Shown in pieces: positions 52,671 to 60,964 of a stretch of DNA of 64,000 nt (position 1 is its first letter; each line of letters starts with the position of its first letter). The notes beneath the pieces were generated by a model. That model saw only the letters and a list, made by a program, of their open reading frames with translations. It did not search any database and was not told the origin of the DNA. Source of the stretch: Corynebacterium sp. MSK297 (GTDB lineage: Bacteria; Actinomycetota; Actinomycetes; Mycobacteriales; Mycobacteriaceae); the NCBI RefSeq assembly GCF_030232885.1, contig NZ_JASPGD010000010.1:1-64000 (forward strand). Reading direction: 5' to 3'. The position numbers and the translations under genes were made by a program.

Positions 52671-52996
52671 CCGCGCACCTCCTCAGCCGCAGGCACGGCG
52701 TCGGCAAGCGAATGTATCCCAGCCATCGTGGAATTTTCTGCCAAGGAAGCATCGCGCACCATGGCAAAACCAGAATCAGCTGCTGCGTATAAACGTTGCG
52801 CTAACTGGCGTGACTGCATGGCGGTAACGGAGCTGGCACGTTCCATCGCAGAGAGGAAATCCCGGTAGCCAGCAGCATAAGCGGCCGCGGAGAGATCGAC
52901 AGGTGGGGCAGTGGGTTCGCGCACATGTGTGGCAGCGCGTTCCAGATCCTTCGCTAGTGCAGTGGCGTGGTCATAATCTAAAGCAAACGTCGTCAT
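52667..52996 (-). CDS. WXG100-like small helical protein
   Basis: A 109-residue protein predicted to be a helical hairpin: an N-terminal helix with ALDYDHATALAKDLERAA, a turn with TAPPVDLSAAAYAAGY, then a second helix of Ser/Gln/Arg-rich heptads. It lacks a strict WXG but has the size and layout of ESX/type VII partners. It is translationally coupled to the NlpC/P60 gene by a 4-bp overlap. No ESX secretion gene is present in this window. Confidence 0.7.
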   Translation of the reverse strand: MTTFALDYDHATALAKDLERAATHVREPTAPPVDLSAAAYAAGYRDFLSAMERASSVTAMQSRQLAQRLYAAADSGFAMVRDASLAENSTMAGIHSLADAVPAAEEVRG

Positions 52997-53128
52997 GGTC
53001 CATTAGACAGTGCAATCCGCGAAATGGTTCCGACGGATCCCGAACATCACTGAGCATGCACTGAGCATGACCGAACATCACCGAGCACAGTCACCGGAAC
53101 TACTTCGCCATGGCATAGCATGAGGTAT

Positions 53129-53764
53129 ATGGATATCACCGTGGTAGAACACCCCCTGGCCGCCGCACGCTTGAGCTTGTTGCGCGATCAACGTAGCGAC
53201 AATGCCGCCTTCCGTGCTGCCCTGAAAGATCTCGGTTCCATGCTGGTTTATGAAGCCGCCCGCAACCTAGATGTCGACGAATTCACCCTGACCACCCCGG
53301 TCGCCGACACCACCGGCACCCGGCTGTCGAACCCACCGATTATCGTGCCAATCATTCGCGCCGGGTTGGGCATGGTGGACCCGGCCTTGGCGATGATCCC
53401 GGATGCGCAGGTCGGTTTTATCGGTATGGCCCGCGATGAGGACACCCACGAGCCCGTGCCGTACCTGGAAGCACTTCCCGACGATCTCAGCGGCCGCACG
53501 GTTTTTCTTGTTGATCCCATGTTGGCCACTGGCGGCTCCCTGTTGCATTCGTTGCGATTGTTGGCAGACCGCGGCGCGCGTGATATCACCGCGGTGTGCA
53601 TTGTCTCGGCGCAACCTGGCGTGCAGGCGCTCCAGGATTCCGGTTTACCGGTTCGCTTGGTTACCGCGGCGATTGATCCGGAACTCAACGACAATGCGTA
53701 TATCGTTCCAGGGCTTGGCGACGCAGGCGACCGCTTGTATGGTCCGCGTAATATCGAGCTCTAA
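53129..53764 (+). CDS. upp: Uracil phosphoribosyltransferase
   Basis: A 211-residue enzyme (usual 208-211) converting uracil and PRPP to UMP in pyrimidine salvage. It begins [20 protein letters not shown], the family start, which is why ATG 53129 was chosen over 53120. The PRPP motif is [18 protein letters not shown] and the uracil-binding tail is [15 protein letters not shown]. No clear Shine-Dalgarno is visible; TAGCAT 7 bases upstream of ATG 53129 could be a -10 of a leaderless transcript. Confidence 0.96.
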   Translation: MDITVVEHPLAAARLSLLRDQRSDNAAFRAALKDLGSMLVYEAARNLDVDEFTLTTPVADTTGTRLSNPPIIVPIIRAGLGMVDPALAMIPDAQVGFIGMARDEDTHEPVPYLEALPDDLSGRTVFLVDPMLATGGSLLHSLRLLADRGARDITAVCIVSAQPGVQALQDSGLPVRLVTAAIDPELNDNAYIVPGLGDAGDRLYGPRNIEL

Positions 53765-53765
53765 A

Positions 53766-53807
53766 CATCGACCTGTAAGCATGTACCTGTAAGCATCGAC
53801 CTGTAAG
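53766..53807 (+). repeat. 14-bp tandem repeat, three copies
   Basis: CATCGACCTGTAAG, CATGTACCTGTAAG and CATCGACCTGTAAG follow each other without gap directly after the upp stop codon. Only two bases differ in the middle copy. The array is in the 91-bp gap to the Xre gene. Confidence 0.8.
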
Positions 53808-53855
53808 CTAGGCCTCATTGCATGTGATTTCGGGGGATTTCGGGGAGGATCTGCA

Positions 53856-54293
53856 ATGGGGCAATACCACCGTTGGTATTGGGCGAGTTTTGGCCATGCA
53901 CTGGCGAATAACCTGCGCGCTTTGCGGAAAATGCGTGGTCTTTCGCAGGCCAGGCTGGCGCAATTATCTGGGCTGTCGCGCACGGTGATCTCTAACTTGG
54001 AGCGCAACGAATCCGGCGTGAAAGCCTGTGACCCACAGCTGTCCACCGTCTATAAACTGGCCCAAATTCTCTACGTCCCGCCTGGGGTCTTGCTGCCGCA
54101 AGCCGATGCGTTAATCGACGGGCCTTGTACGGCAAGTACGCCGCATCTGCGCAGGGTGTGGCCTGTTGATGAGGTCGATACCGCGCCGTTTAGTTCGGGT
54201 TATCTAACGCGTGCGCGAGCTAACGAGCTGCCGAAATTTGCTGGTTTCCAGAACCGATCAACAGACCAGCATGCCGACGACACCGGCCTGTAG
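53856..54293 (+). CDS. Xre-family HTH regulator
   Basis: A 145-residue protein with an N-terminal Cro/CI-type HTH: LANNLRALRKMRGLSQARLAQLSGLSRTVISNLERNE (about 16-52). The C-terminal half lacks a known ligand or peptidase domain. It is located between upp and an M20 amidohydrolase; an inverted repeat over the promoter of the latter (54318-54338) is its probable operator. Confidence 0.87.
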   Translation: MGQYHRWYWASFGHALANNLRALRKMRGLSQARLAQLSGLSRTVISNLERNESGVKACDPQLSTVYKLAQILYVPPGVLLPQADALIDGPCTASTPHLRRVWPVDEVDTAPFSSGYLTRARANELPKFAGFQNRSTDQHADDTGL

Positions 54294-54304
54294 CTGCAAC
54301 CGCG

Positions 54305-54338
54305 TATAATCTGCACTCATGTCGTAAACTACGGCATG
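54305..54338 (+). promoter_or_regulatory. Promoter with palindromic operator before the amidohydrolase
   Basis: TATAAT (54305-54310) is followed by CATG-T-CGTA-AAC-TACG-G-CATG (54318-54338), an inverted repeat with one unpaired base per arm, starting at the predicted transcription start. No good -35 is seen, as expected for an activated or weak promoter. The Xre gene ends 12 bp upstream. Confidence 0.55.
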
Positions 54339-54371
54339 ACTAATGACTGGCAGCCGCATTTAGGTGCCTGC

Positions 54372-54440
54372 AAGACACAGAATAAAAGACACAGAATACA
54401 AGGCTCAGAAAACTGAGAAAATAAGACTCAGAAAACTAAG
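54372..54440 (+). repeat. Two pairs of short direct repeats in the amidohydrolase leader
   Basis: AAGACACAGAATA occurs at 54372-54384 and 54386-54398. Then CTCAGAAAACT(G/A)AG occurs at 54404-54417 and 54427-54440; the first of these is itself a 5-bp hairpin. All lie in the leader of the M20 gene, between its TATAAT and ATG 54473. Confidence 0.7.
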
Positions 54441-54472
54441 AGCGTGAAATAGCTGAAGAAAGGATCGGGTTA

Positions 54473-55663
54473 ATGGACATTGCCTCGTTCGTTGCTGAGT
54501 GGATCGAGCACCACCACGACGAGGTGATCGGCTGGCGGCGTCACATTCACCGCAACCCGGACCTTTCACACAAAGAGCACGCCACCACGGATTTCCTCTG
54601 TGGCGTATTAGAAGAATATGGCCTGCAGCCGCATCGCTTCCCAGAAACCGGCCTATACGTGGATATCGGTGATGACTACGGAAAAGGGCGCTTGGGCTTC
54701 CGCGCCGATATTGACGCGCTACCGATCCAAGAACTCACTGGTGTTGAATTTGCCTCGCAGATTGATGGGGTTTCGCATTCTTGTGGCCACGACATCCACA
54801 CCACCGTAGCTTTGGGTTTGGCATGCGCATTGGGGCAGTTGACCAACGCCTATCCGGGTGCTTTGAGCTTCGGGGTACGTGTCATTTTCCAGCCCGCAGA
54901 AGAGGTCATGACCGGTGGCGCGGTCAATGTCATTGAGTGGGGTGCACTTGCGGGCGTATCTGCGTTGTATGCAGTCCACGCTGAACCAAAATTGAAAGTT
55001 GGCCAAATCGGCATCCGCACCGGTGCAATCACCTCGGCTTCCGACGTTATTGAAATTTCGGTCTCTGGTACTGGCGGCCACACCTCACGCCCGCATCTCA
55101 CCAGCGACGTCGTTTATGCGCTGGGCAAACTCGTGACTGAATTACCGGCGGTGCTTTCGCGCCGGGTTGATCCGCGCACCGGCACCGTCGTGGTTTTTGG
55201 CGCTATTCATGCCGGTTTTGCCCCGAACGCGATCCCGGAACAAGGCTCTGTGATGGGCACGCTGCGTACCGCGGATATCAGCGTGTGGCGGTGGTTGCGC
55301 CGGGAGCTATCGGAGATTATTGGCGAGATCCTGGCCCCGACGGGAGTTGATTACGTCGTTACGCATGATCAGGGCGTGCCACCAGTGCTCAATGACGAAG
55401 TCGCCACCGCGCTGCTGACAGAAGCAGTGACCAGCATTGATCCGCACGCTGCGGTGCAGGCGCCGCAGTCGTCGGGAGGCGAAGATTTCTCCTGGTATCT
55501 CGAACACGTGCCAGGCTCGATGGCGCGGTTGGGCTGTTGGTCCGGAACTGGCGAGATGCAGGATCTGCACCAAGGCAATTTCGACCCTGATGAGCGCTCG
55601 GTGTCTGTGGGAATCCGTCTGTTCGCAGGCATCGTTGCGCGTTACGAAGCCCAAGCACGTTAG
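54473..55663 (+). CDS. M20-family amidohydrolase (aminoacylase/IAA-hydrolase type)
   Basis: A 396-residue M20D peptidase-like amidohydrolase. Metal ligands show in HRNPDLSHKEHATTDF (His), GFRADIDALPI (Asp), SHSCGHDIHTT (Cys-Gly-His-Asp) and FQPAEEVMTGG (Glu-Glu), with the last His-region in SSGGEDFSWY. Relatives release amino acids from N-acyl conjugates, including axillary odour precursors in skin corynebacteria. GAAAGGAT precedes ATG 54473. Confidence 0.9.
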   Translation: MDIASFVAEWIEHHHDEVIGWRRHIHRNPDLSHKEHATTDFLCGVLEEYGLQPHRFPETGLYVDIGDDYGKGRLGFRADIDALPIQELTGVEFASQIDGVSHSCGHDIHTTVALGLACALGQLTNAYPGALSFGVRVIFQPAEEVMTGGAVNVIEWGALAGVSALYAVHAEPKLKVGQIGIRTGAITSASDVIEISVSGTGGHTSRPHLTSDVVYALGKLVTELPAVLSRRVDPRTGTVVVFGAIHAGFAPNAIPEQGSVMGTLRTADISVWRWLRRELSEIIGEILAPTGVDYVVTHDQGVPPVLNDEVATALLTEAVTSIDPHAAVQAPQSSGGEDFSWYLEHVPGSMARLGCWSGTGEMQDLHQGNFDPDERSVSVGIRLFAGIVARYEAQAR

Positions 55664-55794
55664 AATGGCTGAAAGTGTAATCTTCGCCGCAAAGTTTTGT
55701 GCACCAAATCAGGTGTGCGGGCGTGTGGCGAGGAGCAAATTATGACGAAACCCAAGACTGCACAAAATTTTTGATGAGAGTGTAAGGAGCCCGC

Positions 55795-57222
55795 GTGTCT
55801 CACACCGCAAAGCGAATGGTCATCATAGGCGGCGGACCAGCCGGGTATGAAGCAGCCTCGGCGGCTACCAAATATGGGGCCAAAGTGACGTTGATCGATG
55901 ATCTGGCTCCGGGCGGCAACTCGGTGCTGCTGGACTGTGTTCCGTCGAAATCATTTATTGCCGGCGCGAATATTAAAACCGACTTGCGTCGTGCCGACGA
56001 CATGGGTCTGAACGAAGGTATCGGTGAAACGAACCTTTCGGTGAAAGCCCTGAACGAGCGTGTGCAGGTGCTGGCCAACGAGCAGTCTGCTGATATTGCT
56101 GAAGGCCTGGAAGAGCTGGGGGTTCGCGTGATTAAGGGCCGCGCCAGCTTCGAAGAAATGGTTTCTGGTGTCACCCACTTGGTTACCGCGACCCATAACG
56201 AAGACGGCCGCGAAGAACTTATTCCGTGTGACCTGGTGCTTTTGGCTACCGGTGCGAGCCCACGGATTCTGCCGGGCGCGCAGCCGGATGGTGAGCGCAT
56301 TTTGACCTGGCAGCAGATTTACAACTTGGAAGAGCTACCAGAACACCTCATCGTGGTGGGCTCAGGTGTCACTGGTGCTGAGTTCGTCTCCGCGTTTTCT
56401 GAGCTGGACGTCAAGGTCACGATGGTGGCCTCTCGTGATCGCATTTTGCCGCATGACGACGCCGACGCCGCCGATACCCTTGAGGAAGTTCTGGCAGAAC
56501 GCGGTGTGGAGTTGGAAAAGCATGCGCGTGTTTCCGAGATCAAGCGCACTGACGGTGAAGGCGGGGAAGGCGTGGTCGTCATTACCGACGACGGCCGCGA
56601 AATCCACGGCTCGCACGCGCTGCTGTCGATCGGTTCCATCCCGAATACCTCCAATATGGGCTTGGAACGCTTGGGCGTGGAGATGGAAAAATCCGGACAC
56701 ATCATGGTGGATCGCGTCTCGCGCACCAACGTGCCCAACGTTTACGCCGCTGGTGACTGCTCGAATTTGTTCCCACTAGCGTCGGTGGCTGCCATGCAGG
56801 GGCGCATTGCGGCGTATCACGCGCTGGGCGAAGGCGTTTCTCCGCTGCGTTTGAAGACTGTGGCTACCGCGGTGTTCACCCGTCCAGAAATTGCTGCTGT
56901 GGGGGTGACAGAAAAAGAAATCGAAGACGGGGAAGTGCTGGCCCGCAAGTTCAAACTGCCACTGCACACCAATCCGCGCGCCAAGATGCGTTCGCTGCGC
57001 CACGGTTTTGTCAAGATCTTCTGCCGTGGGCAGTCGGACTTGGTCATTGGTGGTGTCGTCGTCGCCCCGCACGCCTCAGAATTGATTTTGCCGATCGCTG
57101 TTGCAGTGGCGAATAACCTCACTGTGACGGATCTGGCTGATTCGTTTGCCGTGTACCCATCGCTGTCCGGCTCGATTACCGAGGCCGCGCGTCGCCTGAT
57201 TGCGCCAGATACGCTGACCTAA
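55795..57222 (+). CDS. lpdA: LpdA-type flavoprotein quinone reductase
   Basis: A 475-residue flavoprotein of the disulfide-reductase fold: FAD motif VIIGGGPAGYEAASAATKYG, NAD(P) motif LIVVGSGVTGAEFVSAF, FAD second motif VPNVYAAGDCS and a dimerisation domain with AVYPSLSGSITEAARR. The redox pair CxxxxC is not intact: GGNSVLLDCVPSK has only the second Cys. This matches M. tuberculosis LpdA (Rv3303c), which lacks lipoamide dehydrogenase activity and reduces quinones. GTG 55795 follows AAGGAG. pyc follows after a terminator. Confidence 0.93.
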   Translation: MSHTAKRMVIIGGGPAGYEAASAATKYGAKVTLIDDLAPGGNSVLLDCVPSKSFIAGANIKTDLRRADDMGLNEGIGETNLSVKALNERVQVLANEQSADIAEGLEELGVRVIKGRASFEEMVSGVTHLVTATHNEDGREELIPCDLVLLATGASPRILPGAQPDGERILTWQQIYNLEELPEHLIVVGSGVTGAEFVSAFSELDVKVTMVASRDRILPHDDADAADTLEEVLAERGVELEKHARVSEIKRTDGEGGEGVVVITDDGREIHGSHALLSIGSIPNTSNMGLERLGVEMEKSGHIMVDRVSRTNVPNVYAAGDCSNLFPLASVAAMQGRIAAYHALGEGVSPLRLKTVATAVFTRPEIAAVGVTEKEIEDGEVLARKFKLPLHTNPRAKMRSLRHGFVKIFCRGQSDLVIGGVVVAPHASELILPIAVAVANNLTVTDLADSFAVYPSLSGSITEAARRLIAPDTLT

Positions 57223-57274
57223 AGCCGAATTCGCTAGCGCCAGATTCCGCAATATCTGTCGAGTTATCACCCCA

Positions 57275-57299
57275 CCCGCCGTGCCCCACGGCGGGTTTA
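57275..57299 (+). terminator. Rho-independent terminator of lpdA
   Basis: A perfect 9-bp stem CCCGCCGTG / CACGGCGGG with a 3-base loop followed by TTTA, 53 bp past the lpdA stop. A TATATT nearby (57301-57306) may be a -10 for pyc. Confidence 0.85.
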
Positions 57300-57402
57300 G
57301 TATATTGAGACCTAGATTACCCAGGCGCCTGTGTGTTGTATGCCTAAATACGAGGGTGCCGGTTGGGTGATTTCTCTTGTATATATCCGAAAGGAAGTTG
57401 AC

Positions 57403-60400
57403 GTGGCACAGTCAGGCTTGCCAGCCTTCAACAAAGTTCTGGTCGCTAACCGCGGTGAGATTGCCGTTCGCGCATTCCGAGCCGCTTTCGAAACCGGGGC
57501 GCGTACCGTCGCGGTGTATCCGAAAGAGGACCGCAACTCGTTCCACCGCGCTTTTGCTGATGAAGCAGTGCGCATTGGTGCTGAAGCCCAGCCGGTCAAG
57601 GCTTATCTGGACGTCGACGAAATCATCCGTGCTGCGAAAAAATCCGGCGCGGACGCTGTTTACCCGGGTTATGGTTTCCTTTCTGAGCGCGCGGATTTGG
57701 CGCGTAAGTGTGCAGAAAACGGCATCAAGTTCATCGGTCCCACTGAGGACACTTTGCACCTGACTGGTGACAAGTCCGCCGCTGTGCATGCTGCAGAAGA
57801 GGCTGGCTTGCCGACGCTGAAGGACTCTAAGCCGTCGTCAGACGTCGACACGCTGGTGGAATATTCTTCGGAGTTTGACTACCCGCTGTTTGTTAAGGCC
57901 GTGGCTGGTGGCGGCGGACGCGGTATGCGCTTTGTGAAAAACGAGAAAGAGCTGCGCACCAAGATTGCAGAGGCATCCCGTGAGGCCGAAGCCGCCTTTG
58001 GTGATGCCAACGTGTATCTGGAAACTGCGGTGATTAAACCTCAGCACATTGAGGTGCAGGTGTTGGCGGATTCGCAGGGCAACGTCGTCCACCTGTACGA
58101 GCGTGACTGCTCGCTGCAGCGCCGCCACCAGAAAGTCGTTGAGATCGCCCCGGCACAATTCCTGGATGCCGAGCTGCGCGAAAAGATCTGTGCCGATGCG
58201 GTGCGTTTCTGTGAGCACATTAACTACGAGGGCGCCGGTACCGTCGAGTTTCTTGTCGACGAAAACGGCAAGCACGTCTTCATCGAGATGAACCCACGTG
58301 TGCAGGTCGAGCACACCGTCACTGAGGAAGTGACCTCGGTTGACATTGTGAAATCGCAGATGCACATTGCCGCTGGAGCTACTCTGGAGCAACTCGGTCT
58401 CACCCAAGATGCCATCACATTATCCGGTGCCGCGCTGCAGTGCCGTATTACCACTGAGGATCCTGCCAACGGCTTCCGCCCAGATACCGGCACGGTCTCG
58501 TCGTACCGTTCCCCGGGTGGTGCAGGTGTGCGTCTCGACGGTGCTACCTCTGTTGGTGCAGAAATCACCCCGAACTTCGATTCGCTGCTGGTGAAAATGA
58601 CCTGCCGCGGGGCGGATTTCCAGATCGCGGTTGCTCGCGCGCAGCGGGCACTGAACGAATTCACCGTTACCGGTGTGTCCACGAATATCGGCTTCCTACG
58701 CGCCCTGCTGAGGGAGCCGGAATTCGCCAATGAGCGCATCAACACCGGTTTCATCGCAGATCACCCGCATTTGCTGGAAGCTCCACCGGCTGACGATGAA
58801 CCGGGCCGCATTCTGGAATACATCGCGGATATGACCGTGAATAAGCCGCACGGTGAGCGCCCCACCGCATTGCGCGCTTTCGACAAGCTGCCGAAGACGC
58901 TGGCACCGGAGATCCCGAAGGGTTCGCGTGATCGTCTGCTGGAGTTGGGCCCCGAAGGTTTCGCGAAGTCCATTCGTGAGCAAGATGCGCTGGCGGTCAC
59001 TGATACCACCTTCCGCGACGCACACCAATCGTTGCTGGCTACACGCGTGCGTACCTCCACGCTGTTCGCCGCAGCCCAGCACGTCGCACGCATGACACCA
59101 GACTTGTATTCCGTGGAAGCCTGGGGTGGCGCCACCTACGACGTGTCCATGCGCTTCTTGCACGAAGACCCGTGGCAGCGCCTGGATCTGCTGCGCAAAG
59201 AAATGCCGAACATCAACCTGCAGATGCTGTTGCGCGGTCGCAATACGGTGGGTTATACCCCGTACCCCGATGCCGTCGCCAAGGCTTTCGTGCAGGAGGC
59301 TTCTGATTCTGGTATCGACATCTTCCGTATCTTCGATGCGTTGAATGATGTCTCGCAAATGCGCCCGGCTATCGACGCTGTCTTGGAGACCAACAAGTCG
59401 GTCGCAGAGGTTGCCATGGCGTATTCGGGTGATATGACCTCGCCGAAAGAAAACATTTACACCCTGGATTACTATCTGCGCCTGGCAGAAGAGATTGTGA
59501 AATCGGGTGCACATGTTCTGGCTATCAAAGACATGGCTGGTCTGTTGCGCCCTGCCGCAGCCACCAAGCTGATTACTGAGCTACGGAAAAACTTCGACTT
59601 GCCGGTGCACGTGCACACCCACGACACCGCGGGTGGTCAGTTGGCTACCTACCTGGCAGCAGCCAATGCGGGTGCTGATGCCGTCGATGGTGCTTCGGCA
59701 CCACTGGCTGGCACCACCTCGCAGCCGTCGCTGTCGGCGATTGTTGCAGCCTTTGAAAACACCGAGCGTGACACCGGACTGGACCTGCGGGCCGTGGGTG
59801 ATCTGGAACCATACTGGGAAGCAGTGCGCCAAGTTTACGCGCCATTCGAGTCCGGTATCCCTGGTCCAACTGGCCGCGTGTACAAGCACGAAATTCCGGG
59901 TGGCCAGCTGTCCAACCTGCGTACGCAGGCCAGCGCTCTGGGGCTGGCCGATCGCTTCGAGCTCATCGAAGACACCTACGCTGCCGTCAACGAGATGCTG
60001 GGTCGCCCAACGAAGGTGACACCATCATCGAAGGTGGTTGGCGATTTGGCGTTGCACCTGGTGGGCGCCAACGTCTCGCCAGAAGACTTCGCTGCTGATC
60101 CGCAGAAGTACGACATTCCAGATTCCGTTATTGCCTTTTTACGCGGTGAGCTGGGCACGCCACCGGCTGGTTGGCCAGAGCTGAAGGATAAGGCGCTGGC
60201 GGGCCGTTCCGAATCGAAACCGCAGTTGACTGAAGTACCGGAGGCAGAAGAAAAAGCGCTTGCCGACGACGACAAGTGGGTACGGCGCAATGGATTGGAC
60301 CGACTTCTGTTCCCGAAGCAGGTCGAAGAATTCGCCGAATTCAAACGTCGCTTTGGTGATACCTCGGCATTGGACGATCGCGTGTTCTTCTACGGCTTGG

Positions 60401-60831
60401 TGGAAGGCGAAGAGACCGTCTTGCACTTCGCACCGGATGAGACCGGCTTTACCCCGCCATCCATGGTGGTGCGTCTGGATGCCGTGGGTGATCCGGACGA
60501 AAAGGGTATCTGCAATGTCGTGATGAACGTCAACGGGCAGATCCGTCCGATCAAGGTCCGAGATCAATCCGTGGAATCCTCGGTAGCTTCGGTGGAAAAG
60601 GCTGATAAGTCTAACCCAGGCCATGTTGCCGCACCGTTCGCTGGTGTGGTGAACCCAACCGCACAGGTTGGTGACAAGGTTTCTGCTGGCGATGAAGTGG
60701 CCATTATTGAGGCGATGAAGATGGAAGCCCAAATCTCTGCCACCGTCGACGGCACTATCGAGCGCGTCGCTATGGGGCAGGCGACGAGCGTTGAAGGTGG
60801 CGACTTGATCGTCGTGATCAAAGAAGACTAG
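57403..60831 (+). CDS. pyc: Pyruvate carboxylase
   Basis: A 1142-residue single-chain enzyme of full length that makes oxaloacetate from pyruvate and bicarbonate. Order: biotin carboxylase (KVLVANRGEIAVRAFRA at the start; KAVAGGGGRGMRFV ATP loop; FIEMNPRVQVEHTVTEEV), carboxyltransferase (TDTTFRDAHQSLLATRVRT about residue 530; metal/Lys block AIKDMAGLLRP) and biotinyl domain with EAMKMEA (Lys1106). GTG 57403 lies after AAAGGAAG. Its stop is 3 bp from the left end of an IS. Confidence 0.98.
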   Translation: MAQSGLPAFNKVLVANRGEIAVRAFRAAFETGARTVAVYPKEDRNSFHRAFADEAVRIGAEAQPVKAYLDVDEIIRAAKKSGADAVYPGYGFLSERADLARKCAENGIKFIGPTEDTLHLTGDKSAAVHAAEEAGLPTLKDSKPSSDVDTLVEYSSEFDYPLFVKAVAGGGGRGMRFVKNEKELRTKIAEASREAEAAFGDANVYLETAVIKPQHIEVQVLADSQGNVVHLYERDCSLQRRHQKVVEIAPAQFLDAELREKICADAVRFCEHINYEGAGTVEFLVDENGKHVFIEMNPRVQVEHTVTEEVTSVDIVKSQMHIAAGATLEQLGLTQDAITLSGAALQCRITTEDPANGFRPDTGTVSSYRSPGGAGVRLDGATSVGAEITPNFDSLLVKMTCRGADFQIAVARAQRALNEFTVTGVSTNIGFLRALLREPEFANERINTGFIADHPHLLEAPPADDEPGRILEYIADMTVNKPHGERPTALRAFDKLPKTLAPEIPKGSRDRLLELGPEGFAKSIREQDALAVTDTTFRDAHQSLLATRVRTSTLFAAAQHVARMTPDLYSVEAWGGATYDVSMRFLHEDPWQRLDLLRKEMPNINLQMLLRGRNTVGYTPYPDAVAKAFVQEASDSGIDIFRIFDALNDVSQMRPAIDAVLETNKSVAEVAMAYSGDMTSPKENIYTLDYYLRLAEEIVKSGAHVLAIKDMAGLLRPAAATKLITELRKNFDLPVHVHTHDTAGGQLATYLAAANAGADAVDGASAPLAGTTSQPSLSAIVAAFENTERDTGLDLRAVGDLEPYWEAVRQVYAPFESGIPGPTGRVYKHEIPGGQLSNLRTQASALGLADRFELIEDTYAAVNEMLGRPTKVTPSSKVVGDLALHLVGANVSPEDFAADPQKYDIPDSVIAFLRGELGTPPAGWPELKDKALAGRSESKPQLTEVPEAEEKALADDDKWVRRNGLDRLLFPKQVEEFAEFKRRFGDTSALDDRVFFYGLVEGEETVLHFAPDETGFTPPSMVVRLDAVGDPDEKGICNVVMNVNGQIRPIKVRDQSVESSVASVEKADKSNPGHVAAPFAGVVNPTAQVGDKVSAGDEVAIIEAMKMEAQISATVDGTIERVAMGQATSVEGGDLIVVIKED

Positions 60832-60849
60832 TGCTGTTATGTCCATGAG

Positions 60850-60964
60850 GTTTTTGGACTTGGAGTCCAGCTACTTTTTGGACTCGGAGTCTAGGGACTT
60901 TGTGGACGCGGAGTCTCCCCGCTTTTTGGACGGGGAGTCCACAGAGTTTTTGTACTGGTGCTAG
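60850..60964 (-). repeat. 24-bp subterminal repeats of the IS
   Basis: Four 24-bp units (60850-60873, 60874-60897, 60898-60921, 60922-60945) and a partial fifth share (C/G)TTT(T/G)TGGAC then NGGAGTC. Each holds a small palindrome of GGAC...AGTCC type. The opposite end has one matching site (62475-62488, 13 bases identical in inverse orientation). They are probable transposase binding sites. The T5-following-hairpin layout may also stop pyc transcription. Confidence 0.8.

Larger units (their letters stand above)
11702..60268. repeat. Dispersed 10-mer CTTGCCGACG, at least 19 copies
   Basis: Exact copies on the plus strand begin at 27621, 30513, 32416, 33221, 34205, 43532, 46352, 46397, 49552, 49993, 57807 and 60259. 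Copies on the minus strand begin (lower coordinate) at 11702, 15622, 33339, 35680, 48427, 50537 and 52699. Chance expectation for a given 10-mer in this window is well below one. Most copies read Leu-Ala-Asp in frame, but some are in another frame (Leu-Pro-Thr at 30513 and 57807), antisense (32416, 33221, 34205) or intergenic (11702). Found by eye. Confidence 0.75.

Noticed and set aside
60850..60964. Possible CRISPR array after pyc
   Set aside because: The 24-bp units are contiguous without spacers, diverged from each other, and match the other end of the IS, so they are transposon subterminal repeats.
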